Shown piece by piece: positions 1 to 6,511 of a stretch of 8,825 nt of DNA; within the stretch, counting starts at the first letter, position 1; every line of letters begins with the position of its first letter. The notes under the pieces were generated by a model. It saw nothing but the letters and a program-made list of their open reading frames with translations. It was not told where the DNA came from and ran no database searches. The translations under genes and the position numbers were made by a program. Source of the stretch: Flavobacteriales bacterium. Lineage in GTDB: Bacteria > Bacteroidota > Bacteroidia > Flavobacteriales_D > Sanyastnellaceae. The stretch covers positions 1 through 8,825 of the forward strand of contig CANGVZ010000062.1 of NCBI GenBank assembly GCA_947457285.1. Reading direction: 5' to 3'.

Positions 1-518
1 CCCGAAACAATTCCATCCACTTCGTTGGTGACCATCATCGAATCATTTCCATTCCGCACGAAGAGATTATTTTTTATGTTGTATGCGAGTCTTCCAGAGC
101 GGTGGTGATAATCGCTCACTTCGCCGTCTCCTTTCATCGCTGTTCCTTTGGTGATCATTTTGTTTTTAAAATTCACCGAATAGGCAACGTCAAGATGAAT
201 GAAATAAGCTTCATTGCTATTCACCCATTCAAATGATGGCATACGCTCTATTTTTTCCGGACAGTTCTTAAAGCCCTGAAGCTGCTCTATTGTGAGCCAT
301 TTGCTTTCTTTTCCTTTAATGTCTCCGATGAAAAGACTGTTTTCTTTATAATAAATGTAGCTTTCTGATTTGGGTAAAAATTGAATGCCCTGTTTGTTTT
401 CAGGAGCGAACTGACGAAACTGACCCATCACAGATTCTTCGAGTGTGATGGGTGTTTTTTGATAGAATGTTGTAATATTGCCCAAAAGCAACAGTGTTGC
501 AACAAGGAAAATCTTCAT
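1..518 (-). CDS. S9B family peptidase (dipeptidyl-peptidase IV-like), N-terminal part, cut by the left edge
   Basis: Reading the minus strand from the ATG at 518 gives 172 open codons with no stop, continuing past base 1. Residues 1-19 (MKIFLVATLLLLGNITTFY) look like a Sec signal peptide, so the product should be periplasmic or outer-membrane associated. After it come the features of the S9B beta-propeller N-terminal domain (DPP_IV N family): an ITLEES segment (residues 24-29), a QFLP...SYIYY blade strand (46-57), a PSFEW segment (94-98), and at the end VTNEVDGIVS (163-172), which resembles the 'TNdg..gIvnG' blade preceding the HRxEFG-type segment in these peptidases. Known members remove Xaa-Pro or other dipeptides from peptide N-termini. 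The catalytic Ser-Asp-His hydrolase domain would lie beyond the left edge, so activity cannot be judged. The gene diverges from the metal-uptake operon; no functional link is evident. The family call is firm, the substrate is not. Confidence 0.8.
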   Translation of the reverse strand, partial: MKIFLVATLLLLGNITTFYQKTPITLEESVMGQFRQFAPENKQGIQFLPKSESYIYYKENSLFIGDIKGKESKWLTIEQLQGFKNCPEKIERMPSFEWVNSNEAYFIHLDVAYSVNFKNKMITKGTAMKGDGEVSDYHHRSGRLAYNIKNNLFVRNGNDSMMVTNEVDGIVS

Positions 519-579
519 AAGGTGTAATTTTTGCGAAAAATAACAGGTTTGATGGGATTTTTCAAACTAATTGTTGCCC

Positions 580-587
580 TACATTTG
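580..587 (+). promoter_or_regulatory. Bacteroidota-type -7 promoter element (TACATTTG)
   Basis: TACATTTG matches the Bacteroidota sigma-ABfr -7 consensus TAnnTTTG exactly. It sits 9 nt before the ATG at 597 and 18 nt before the ATG at 606. I see no good -33 TTG at the usual 19-21 nt spacing. The transcript would start around 592-597, giving a very short leader or none. This argues against the upstream TTG start at 531 for the next gene. Confidence 0.55.
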
Positions 588-596
588 CACACGAAA

Positions 597-974
597 ATGA
601 AAGTGATGAATGCACATATCAGAATCAAAGCGCTGGTCCTTCTTGGACTTACCGCTTGGTTGTTGTGTTTTCAGACCTATCACGCTCTGACAGAGCACTG
701 GAATCTATTTGAATCCAATCATCACCACTGCGGGCATGATCATCACCATCACGATTCAATACCTCTCAGCGCTGGCATCAATGATTCGCAAGACTCAGAA
801 GAAGATTGTGAAATCTGTAAACTGATTTCTACCCTTCCTTCTGAAATTGCTTATTTTGATTATGAAATTAAAAAATCAAGTTCTCCTGCGGAGTTACTTG
901 GTATGTATAGTGAAGGCTATTTTGAAACATTCGTTTCACGCGAGTTCGGTCGCGGCCCGCCTGCTTTGGCTTAA
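597..974 (+). CDS. Small His/Cys-rich membrane or periplasmic protein, putative metal binder
   Basis: The product is 125 aa if translated from the ATG at 597. ATG 606 is an equally good alternative; an in-frame TTG at 531 lies upstream of the apparent promoter and is not favoured. Residues 10-26 form a hydrophobic segment acting as signal peptide or single membrane anchor. It is followed by a striking metal-ligand cluster: H29, H34, then HHHCGHDHHHH (42-52), and a C-x2-C pair (C71-E-I-C74). The C-terminus ends in GRGPPAL, reminiscent of the R-x-PP tail of small DUF2946-type proteins found next to TonB receptors for copper or zinc. I do not recognise a precise family. It is first gene of the operon, 48 nt before the TonB receptor. 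A periplasmic metal-sensing or metal-handling role is inference from ligand content and neighbours. Confidence 0.7.
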   Translation: MKVMNAHIRIKALVLLGLTAWLLCFQTYHALTEHWNLFESNHHHCGHDHHHHDSIPLSAGINDSQDSEEDCEICKLISTLPSEIAYFDYEIKKSSSPAELLGMYSEGYFETFVSREFGRGPPALA

Positions 975-1022
975 ACTCTTTTTCTCATTTCCTTTTTTTA
1001 AAATTCATTTTTTCTCAATTAC

Positions 1023-3410
1023 ATGTTTCAACGTGTAGTTCTGATCATGGCGTTGTTGTTCGCTGGTAACAACATATATGCTCAGAATATTACATATTCA
1101 GTATCGGGCATTGTCACAGATGCCACCGATGCGCTACCTGTTCCGGGCGTTCTCGTGGAGTGTCATGAGAATAATGTGTCCGCACTTACAGACAGCGCTG
1201 GTGTTTTTGTGATCAAAAATCTTGCTCCAGGGCACTACCATTTTCACTTTGAGATGGTGGGCTATGCGGCCTTTGCAAAGGATGTGGATGTGACGAGCGC
1301 TTCTATAAGTAATCTCAGCATATCTCTAAAGGCAAGCACCATTGAATTGAAACATGTGTTGGTAGAAAGTGAAATTTCCAAATCAACTTATTTACAACAG
1401 TCGTTAGACCTCATGGTATTGGACAAACAAGAGTGGACTTCCTCATCTGCGATGACTTTGTCGCAGCGTTTGACGCGCCTTCCCGGAGTGAACCAACTTC
1501 AAACGGGAGTAGGAGTGAGCAAACCTGTGATACGAGGTCTCAGCGGCAATCGCATTGTAGTAAGTGATTTGGGAATGAAACAGGAAGGACAACAATGGGG
1601 ATCAGACCACGGACTTGAAATTGATGCTTTCGCGGCAGAAAAAGTAGAAGTGATCAAAGGTCCGGCCTCATTAATGTACGGCAGCGATGCGCTGGGTGGT
1701 GTGGTACGTGTGCAAACACCTTCCATCGTAAAAAAAGGATTAAGAGGAGAAGTGGCCTCGCTCGCTCGCACCAACAACGATTACATCGGTACATCGGCAA
1801 TGTTGGAAGGCAGCACGGGAAAATTCTTTGCGAAAGCACGAATTACATTCAGTGATTACGGTGATTATCGCGTACCGGCAGAACGATTTACTTACCTCAA
1901 TCGCACCTTGCCAATAGTGAATCAGCGTTTGAAAAATACGGCAGGGGAGGAGTTGCATTGGCAAGTTACGGGCGGTTATGTTTTTAATCGTGGTATCATC
2001 AAAATCACACAATCTCATTTTTCTCAAAAGAATGGTTTGTTCCCCGGCATCGTCGGTATTCCTACTGGTAATGCGGTAGCAGACGATGGCGATGTGCGCA
2101 ATGTCGCATGGCCACGACAAGAAGTGGATCACTTCAAAACCGCGCTCAACGCTACCTTCCATCTCAATCATGGCTGGCTGGAAGTAGATGCAGGAAGGCA
2201 GGTGAACTTGCGCAAAGAAATCATTCGCCCTCACAGAGAAGGCTATGCACCGCTGCCTGACAATCCGCTCGCGCATCACTTAGAACTTACAACGTATCAA
2301 GCCTCCGCCAGATGGCATGCACCGCGGCTAGGCGCATGGAGATTTATTCCAGGAATGACAGCACAACAACAATCCAACGAAAGAGCGGGATGGGAATTTT
2401 TACTGCCGAATCATCGTTCGGTTTCGTGGGGTGCATTTGTTTTTGGAGAATGGAATAAATCGGAGACGAGCATCTTCAATTTTGGTATTCGCTACGATTA
2501 TGCACACCAATGGTCGGATAATTTTCAAACTCCCATCTATGCGCCGGGCGAAGTGATTGTGGGGTATACAGACCGCGTGGGAGCTGTCGATCGCAATTTC
2601 ATGAATTACTCTGCTTCCGCAGGATGGAGTAAGGTATTTGATAAGAATTGGAATGTTAAAACAAATGTTGCTCGCAGTTTTCGTGTTCCAAATGCAGCAG
2701 AACTGTTAATCAATGGCATACATCACGGCACGTTTAGGCACGAACAAGGAGATGCGAATCTGAATAGTGAAATTGGCTATCAATTGGATGCCGCTTTGGT
2801 CTATGATCAAGAGAGTGTACATTTCAAATTAACACCTTACTTCAATTATTTTGATGGCTATATCTACTTGCGTCCAACGGCAAGATTTTCTGAGCTGCCC
2901 GATGGAGGCCAAGTGTATCGCTATACGCAACACGATGCGGTCTTTGCTGGTGCAGAACTTTACGCGGAATGGCATCCTATCGAGTCGCTTCATCTCGAAG
3001 GTTCGGTGGATGGTGTTTATGCTTATAATGTGAACACCACTTTAGGCTTGCCATTTACTCCGCCTGTGCGTGCGCGATTGATGACCGAATATGAAAAAGA
3101 CATCGAAGGAAAGAGACTGCATGCATGGAATATTGGATTCAACTACCTCGTGTGGGCTGATCAATACAACGTGGATCGCAACGAAGACGCCACAAAAGGC
3201 GCTTATACATTGGATGTATTCGCGGGACTCGAATTCAAAATAGCAAACACAATAGTGAACGGCCGCATAGCGGCAAACAATTTATTAAATCGTTTTTATT
3301 TTAATCACATGAGTGCATATCGACAATTGTTGCTTCCAGAACAAGGTCGCAATGTTTCGTTTGCACTTCAAATCCCATTTGAAATTATTCATCAAAACAA
3401 AAACAAATAA
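1023..3410 (+). CDS. TonB-dependent outer-membrane receptor, ZnuD-like, putative zinc/copper uptake
   Basis: A complete 795-aa receptor. Residues 1-20 are a signal peptide ending IYA before QN. Residues ~24-105 form a carboxypeptidase-regulatory-like beta-sandwich typical of Bacteroidota receptors, with GIVTDA and DSAGVFVIKNL; it carries an unusual HYHFHF stretch (71-76). The plug spans ~140-235, with LPGV (153-156), PVIRGLSGNR (168-177), EVIKGPASLMYG (209-220) and ALGGVV (223-228). The rest is a 22-strand-type barrel ending in aromatic-rich NVSFALQIPFEI. The plug segment WGSDHGLEID (192-201) and the barrel loop HHGTFRHEQGDANL (567-580) resemble the zinc receptor ZnuD of Neisseria, where His/Asp-rich loops bind metal. 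It would import a ligand using TonB-ExbBD energy, encoded elsewhere. It overlaps nothing and is followed 2 nt later by a lipoprotein gene, so translation is probably coupled. Receptor class is certain; metal specificity is inferred. Confidence 0.93.
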   Translation: MFQRVVLIMALLFAGNNIYAQNITYSVSGIVTDATDALPVPGVLVECHENNVSALTDSAGVFVIKNLAPGHYHFHFEMVGYAAFAKDVDVTSASISNLSISLKASTIELKHVLVESEISKSTYLQQSLDLMVLDKQEWTSSSAMTLSQRLTRLPGVNQLQTGVGVSKPVIRGLSGNRIVVSDLGMKQEGQQWGSDHGLEIDAFAAEKVEVIKGPASLMYGSDALGGVVRVQTPSIVKKGLRGEVASLARTNNDYIGTSAMLEGSTGKFFAKARITFSDYGDYRVPAERFTYLNRTLPIVNQRLKNTAGEELHWQVTGGYVFNRGIIKITQSHFSQKNGLFPGIVGIPTGNAVADDGDVRNVAWPRQEVDHFKTALNATFHLNHGWLEVDAGRQVNLRKEIIRPHREGYAPLPDNPLAHHLELTTYQASARWHAPRLGAWRFIPGMTAQQQSNERAGWEFLLPNHRSVSWGAFVFGEWNKSETSIFNFGIRYDYAHQWSDNFQTPIYAPGEVIVGYTDRVGAVDRNFMNYSASAGWSKVFDKNWNVKTNVARSFRVPNAAELLINGIHHGTFRHEQGDANLNSEIGYQLDAALVYDQESVHFKLTPYFNYFDGYIYLRPTARFSELPDGGQVYRYTQHDAVFAGAELYAEWHPIESLHLEGSVDGVYAYNVNTTLGLPFTPPVRARLMTEYEKDIEGKRLHAWNIGFNYLVWADQYNVDRNEDATKGAYTLDVFAGLEFKIANTIVNGRIAANNLLNRFYFNHMSAYRQLLLPEQGRNVSFALQIPFEIIHQNKNK

Positions 3411-3412
3411 TT

Positions 3413-4183
3413 ATGAAAAAGGCAATTTTATTTTTTGCAGCAGTAGTGATTTTGGCATCTTGTAAGAAGGACGAAGAGGATACAACACGTCCGGTGATTG
3501 GTTCTGTGAAAGTGAATGGCGCTGTGGCTGATGAACACGATGTGGAAGCAGGCACTACTATTTCAGTAGAAGTGGCCATGACTGACAACAAAGATCTCAA
3601 TCAATTGAAGGTAGATATTCACTCTGCCGATGATGGTCATACACATGGTGATGATGGTGGCACTGAAGAAGTAGTGGAAGAGAACATTGGTGTGTGGAGC
3701 GATGCGCGCATCATCAGTGTATCAGGTGAGTCGGATAAAGAAACGATCTCATTCACTATTCCAAATACCATCAAAGGTCACTGGCATATTGAGGTATCGT
3801 TGATTGACAAAGACGGTAACGAAGCCGTGGAGTATGTAACAACACTTCATGTTGAAAATGCGAATCTTCCAGTATTTGAAATCACCACCAATCCTGCGAT
3901 TGTAAACGGTGAGATCGAGCTTGAGATTGGTGGCACTTTCTTGCTTTCAGGTACTATCACAGATCCAGATGGATTTGAACACATTCACATTGAAGTAGAA
4001 GATGAGGCAACAGGCACTGTGATATGGGAACAAGAAGTTACTGTTGTTGCTGGAAGCACCATCACGTTGACAGATATTCTCGTAGGTCCATTTGCTACAG
4101 CAGGCGACTATCACATCCACATCCACGCCGAAGACAACGCCGGCTTCGAAGGCGAGTGGGAAACACACGTGCACGTGCACTAA
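3413..4183 (+). CDS. His-rich surface lipoprotein with two DUF4625-like Ig-fold domains
   Basis: A 256-aa lipoprotein. The signal peptide ends in a lipobox L14-A15-S16-C17. C17 is followed by KKDEED, an acidic/lysine tract like the Bacteroidota lipoprotein export signal, so the protein probably faces the outside. Two tandem beta-sandwich domains follow (~26-149 and ~152-256). They share the pattern of P-x-I near the start, a T-x-T/D-D or T-D-P-D turn, an H-x-H-I-E or Y-H-I-H strand, and D-x-x-G-N/F-E near the end. This matches the DUF4625 architecture as I know it. Histidines cluster at HSADDGHTHGDDGG (70-83), HIHIEVEDE (190-198), H234/H236/H238 and the C-terminal HVHVH (252-256). The start codon is 2 nt past the receptor's stop codon, so the two are co-translated. 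It is likely a surface metal-capture partner that hands ligand to the receptor; that role is inference. Confidence 0.85.
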   Translation: MKKAILFFAAVVILASCKKDEEDTTRPVIGSVKVNGAVADEHDVEAGTTISVEVAMTDNKDLNQLKVDIHSADDGHTHGDDGGTEEVVEENIGVWSDARIISVSGESDKETISFTIPNTIKGHWHIEVSLIDKDGNEAVEYVTTLHVENANLPVFEITTNPAIVNGEIELEIGGTFLLSGTITDPDGFEHIHIEVEDEATGTVIWEQEVTVVAGSTITLTDILVGPFATAGDYHIHIHAEDNAGFEGEWETHVHVH

Positions 4184-4261
4184 AAGAACGAGAATAAGAA
4201 CGAGAACAAGAACGAGAACGAGATTCTGAATTCTGAATTCCGAATTTTGAATTACGAATTC
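4184..4261. repeat. Phased hexamer then heptamer repeat array
   Basis: Directly after the lipoprotein stop codon come six hexamers alternating AAGAAC and GAGAAC/GAGAAT (4184-4219). They are followed without a gap by six heptamers of the TGAATTC family (4220-4261: GAGATTC, TGAATTC twice, CGAATTT, TGAATTA, CGAATTC). The unit TGAATTC recurs in the second array at 5040-5046. It looks non-coding; it resembles the short tandemly repeated sequences known from cyanobacterial intergenic regions. Confidence 0.85.
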
Positions 4262-4292
4262 TTAACCTCAGGTTTGGTTGAGTAAATTGGTG

Positions 4293-4331
4293 AAAACCGC
4301 CTTCCCGACGGGGGAGGCGGTTTTGTTTTTT
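4293..4331 (+). terminator. Strong intrinsic terminator of the metal-uptake operon
   Basis: The left arm AAAACCGCCTTCCC (4293-4306), a GACG loop (4307-4310) and the right arm GGGGAGGCGGTTTT (4311-4324) give a 14-bp stem with one T-G wobble. A GTTTTTT tail follows. The orientation terminates plus-strand transcription coming from the lipoprotein gene; the opposite side lacks a T-run. It ends only 16 nt before the next start codon. Confidence 0.92.
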
Positions 4332-4335
4332 GGAC

Positions 4336-4343
4336 TAATTTGC
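4336..4343 (+). promoter_or_regulatory. Possible -7 element TAATTTGC of the HD phosphohydrolase gene
   Basis: TAATTTG resembles TAnnTTTG shortened by one base. It lies in the 16-nt space between the preceding terminator and the ATG at 4348. Transcription initiated here would begin at or next to the start codon, implying a leaderless mRNA. The -33 region would fall inside the terminator's T-tract. This is the only space available for a dedicated promoter, but the motif match is imperfect. Confidence 0.35.
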
Positions 4344-4347
4344 GGTC

Positions 4348-4977
4348 ATGATTGAAGAAGTAATAGTTCACGTAAAAGAAGCATTGCGCGATGCAGAGGC
4401 GGGACATGATTGGTTTCACATCGAGCGAGTGTGGCGCAATGCGCTATGCATCCACGAACGTGAAGGTGGAAACAAATTGGTAATAGAATTAGCCGCCTTG
4501 TTGCACGACATTGCGGACTCTAAGTTTCATGGAGGCGACGATAAAATAGGGCCGCGCAAGGCACGCGAGGTGATGGAGCGATTGGGATTCGAAGCTTCGA
4601 TCATTGACGAAGTTGTCTTTATCATAGAGAATATTTCATTCAAAGGCGGCAGAGACATTCCGCAACGTCGCACGCTTGAATTGGACATCGTGCAAGATGC
4701 TGACCGTTTGGATGCGATCGGTGCAATTGGTATTGCGCGCGCTTTCAATTATGGAGGATACAAAGGCAGAGCCCTTTACGACCCTGCCATTCCACCGAAT
4801 ATGAATATGACCAAGGAAGAATACAAGAAGAGCACCGCACCGACCTTGAATCATTTTTATGAAAAATTATTTCTACTAAAAGACCTAATGAATACCGCCA
4901 CCGGCCGCACACTCGCCAACGAACGCCATCAGTTCATGCAACAGTTCGTGGAGCAATTCCTGAGGGAAAGCGGATAG
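4348..4977 (+). CDS. HD-domain phosphohydrolase, YedJ/YpgQ-like
   Basis: A complete 209-aa HD-superfamily protein of typical length for the E. coli YedJ / B. subtilis YpgQ group. Metal-ligand motifs are visible in order: GHDWFHIERVW with H24, LLHDIAD with H53-D54, and VQDADRLDAIGAIGIAR (115-131) supplying the last aspartate. The QDADRLDAIGAIG block is highly characteristic of this subgroup. YpgQ has been described as a (d)NTP pyrophosphohydrolase; for this protein the substrate is unknown and no neighbour gives a hint. It stands alone, with a terminator immediately upstream and a repeat array downstream, and is convergent with rtcB. No SD-like sequence precedes the ATG; the start is chosen because the first helix aligns with family N-termini and no earlier in-frame start is available past the terminator. 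Confidence 0.9.
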   Translation: MIEEVIVHVKEALRDAEAGHDWFHIERVWRNALCIHEREGGNKLVIELAALLHDIADSKFHGGDDKIGPRKAREVMERLGFEASIIDEVVFIIENISFKGGRDIPQRRTLELDIVQDADRLDAIGAIGIARAFNYGGYKGRALYDPAIPPNMNMTKEEYKKSTAPTLNHFYEKLFLLKDLMNTATGRTLANERHQFMQQFVEQFLRESG

Positions 4978-5116
4978 ACGAGCGACTAGCGACTAGCGAC
5001 TAGATACTAGTGACTAGATACTAGTGACTAGTGAAATTCTGAATTCCAAACTCCTATTTCCTACTTCCTACTTCCTACTTCCTATCCCCTATCCCCTATA
5101 CCCACGCCCCTATCGA
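4977..5116. repeat. Twenty-unit strictly phased heptanucleotide array between convergent genes
   Basis: From the last base of the HD-gene stop codon to the base before the rtcB stop codon, all 140 nt divide into twenty 7-mers with no slip. Units change along the array: GACGAGC then GACTAGC/GACTAGA/TACTAGT/GACTAGT (4977-5032), GAAATTC and TGAATTC (5033-5046), CAAACTC and CTATTTC (5047-5060), CTACTTC three times (5061-5081), CTATCCC twice (5082-5095), then CTATACC, CACGCCC, CTATCGA (5096-5116). Several units contain the palindromic cores ACTAGT or GAATTC. I see no terminator for either gene here. Confidence 0.9.
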
Positions 5117-6334
5117 TCAGTCCTCCCTGCTGCCGTCGTCGGCCATGCGGACCATTTTGGGGGTGAACTTGGCGACGATGTCAACCAAATCTGTCTGAGC
5201 AGCCATTACCGTTTCGATGTTTTTATAAACCATCGGAGCTTCATCGAGTCCTGCGCCAATCAAATTCACACCGTTTTCTTTGAGTGCATTTCGAAGTTGT
5301 TCTTTCGTCACCGTCTTCATAGCAAGAGAGCGACTCATCACTCTTCCCGCGCCGTGAGAGGCGGAATTGATGGCGTTGCTTTCTCCTTTTCCTCTCACCA
5401 AATATCCTGCTGCCGTCATAGATCCAGGGATGATTCCCATCACACCCTTCGCCGCAGGCGTGGCGCCTTTTCTATGTACAATCACTTCTTCACCATTCCA
5501 TGTTTCTTTCCATGCAAAGTTGTGGTGATTCTCTACTTTCGCCAGCACTTGTGCTCCGAGCGCTTTGCTAATGCGCTGATGAATCACTTCATGACACGCA
5601 GAGGCATAATCACCTGCGAGATTCATTGCCATCCAATATTCTTGTCCTTCTGCTGAGTTCATATCAAGGTATGCAAGATTTTCCGCGGCTTTCGGTAGAC
5701 GACAAATTTCTTTTGCCAGCCTGGTATAATGTCCGGCAATGGTAGCACCAAAGCCGCGGGAACCTGAGTGAGTGAGAAGCGCAACGTATCTTCCTTTCGG
5801 CACATTCAATGCGACATCATCTTTTTCAAATTCGATAATCCCAAATTCCACGAAGTGATTACCACCTCCCGATGTTCCCAGTTGATCGGCGGCTTTGTCC
5901 TTTAATTTTTTCACCAAATCGTTCATTTCGAAATTGGGATTGTCCAAAATTTCATGCGAAGCTTTGAATTTGTTTTGCCAACCAGCACCCGCACCAAACT
6001 TGGTCCACGCAATGAGTTCGCGCTTGTATTTGCTTTCGTTATCCGCGTAATGATTTTCCGGGATGTCGAAGATAGAAAGGGCCATACGGCAACCTATATC
6101 TACGCCTACACCGTAGGGGATGATCGCGTTTTTAGTGGCAAGCACACCTCCAATCGGCAGGCCATAGCCCTGATGCGCGTCTGGCATCAAGGCTCCACCC
6201 ACAGCTACTGGAAGCTTTACTGCGATCTCCATTTGTTCGAGCGCTCCAGCTTCGATATTTTCTGCACCGTACAGCGTGTAAGGAGCACCAAGGTCATTCA
6301 GTTGAATGATATTTTCTGTATTTGAGTTGTTCAT
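5117..6334 (-). CDS. rtcB: RtcB RNA-splicing/repair ligase
   Basis: A complete 405-aa RtcB, close to the 408 aa of the E. coli enzyme. RtcB joins RNA 2',3'-cyclic phosphate (or 3'-phosphate) ends to 5'-OH ends using GTP and Mn2+. The active-site signatures are all present: GVDIGC with D79 and C82 (Mn ligands), GTSGGGNHF with N159/H160, THSGSRG with H189, ENHHN with H270/H271, HRKGATPA, GIIPGSM, and SASHGAGRVMSR with H327, which should be the guanylylated histidine. The end MAAQTDLVDIVAKFTPKMVRMA is followed by a short acidic tail. DIGCRM rather than DIGCGM suggests a RtcB2-like branch. Its promoter region contains a palindromic operator (6364-6386) and a TTACTTTG -7-like element (6349-6356). 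With rsr upstream on the same strand it belongs to an RNA-repair module. No rtcA or archease gene is in the window. Confidence 0.96.
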   Translation of the reverse strand: MNNSNTENIIQLNDLGAPYTLYGAENIEAGALEQMEIAVKLPVAVGGALMPDAHQGYGLPIGGVLATKNAIIPYGVGVDIGCRMALSIFDIPENHYADNESKYKRELIAWTKFGAGAGWQNKFKASHEILDNPNFEMNDLVKKLKDKAADQLGTSGGGNHFVEFGIIEFEKDDVALNVPKGRYVALLTHSGSRGFGATIAGHYTRLAKEICRLPKAAENLAYLDMNSAEGQEYWMAMNLAGDYASACHEVIHQRISKALGAQVLAKVENHHNFAWKETWNGEEVIVHRKGATPAAKGVMGIIPGSMTAAGYLVRGKGESNAINSASHGAGRVMSRSLAMKTVTKEQLRNALKENGVNLIGAGLDEAPMVYKNIETVMAAQTDLVDIVAKFTPKMVRMADDGSRED

Positions 6335-6363
6335 TTTTTTATTTTTTACAAAGTAATTAATTA

Positions 6364-6386
6364 TGTGCGCAATCTATTTGCGTAGT
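6364..6386 (-). promoter_or_regulatory. Operator 3: degenerate 9-5-9 palindrome upstream of rtcB
   Basis: On the minus strand the left arm ACTACGCAA (6386-6378) is identical to the other two operators. The right arm is TTGCGCACA instead of TTGCGTAGT, and the spacer ATAGA is again 5 nt. It ends 7 nt upstream of a TTACTTTG -7-like element (6356-6349) and 29 nt from the rtcB ATG, so rtcB probably has its own promoter under the same control as rsr. Confidence 0.72.
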
Positions 6387-6411
6387 TGTGAAAGAATGAG
6401 CAAAATTTGAA

Positions 6412-6443
6412 AATAGTCGGGCTTTTTTAGTGAAGTAACTATT
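6412..6443 (-). repeat. Hairpin B with conserved core (copy 2)
   Basis: The stem AATAGT (6443-6438) pairs perfectly with ACTATT (6417-6412). The core GTTACTTC-AC-TAAAAAA-GCCC (6439-6419) matches copy 1 apart from two central bases and one extra A. The flanking stem is unrelated in sequence to that of copy 1, which is the pattern expected of a conserved loop on a structure-constrained stem. The two copies start 68 nt apart. Confidence 0.55.
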
Positions 6444-6484
6444 ATCGACGGCATCATTCAAGTCATGTGCAGGTAACAAGCTGG

Positions 6485-6511
6485 GAGGGGCTTTTTACAG
6501 AAGTAACCCTC
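6485..6511 (-). repeat. Hairpin A with conserved core (copy 1)
   Basis: The stem GAGGG (6511-6507) pairs with CCCTC (6489-6485). The enclosed segment begins TTACTTC, then TG, then TAAAAAGC. TTAC/GTAA can extend the hairpin with a TTCT loop, leaving an A-rich bulge on the 3' side. The core GTTACTTC-nn-TAAAAA-GCCC (6507-6488) recurs in hairpin B. Confidence 0.55.

Noticed and set aside
531..596. N-terminal extension of the small His/Cys-rich protein to a TTG at 531
   Set aside because: The extension spans the TACATTTG promoter element and would put two hydrophobic stretches before the signal segment; ATG 597 or 606 is more plausible.
1740..2279. 179-codon minus-strand frame inside the TonB receptor gene
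   Set aside because: The plus-strand frame encodes a clearly conserved receptor; the antisense frame shows no domain or start context.
4977..5116. CRISPR array
   Set aside because: The units are 7 nt and contiguous without spacers, and no cas genes are nearby.
5024..5656. 210-codon plus-strand reading frame starting in the heptamer array
   Set aside because: It lies antisense to rtcB, begins within the repeats (giving a periodic Leu/Pro/Tyr-rich start) and has no recognisable protein features.
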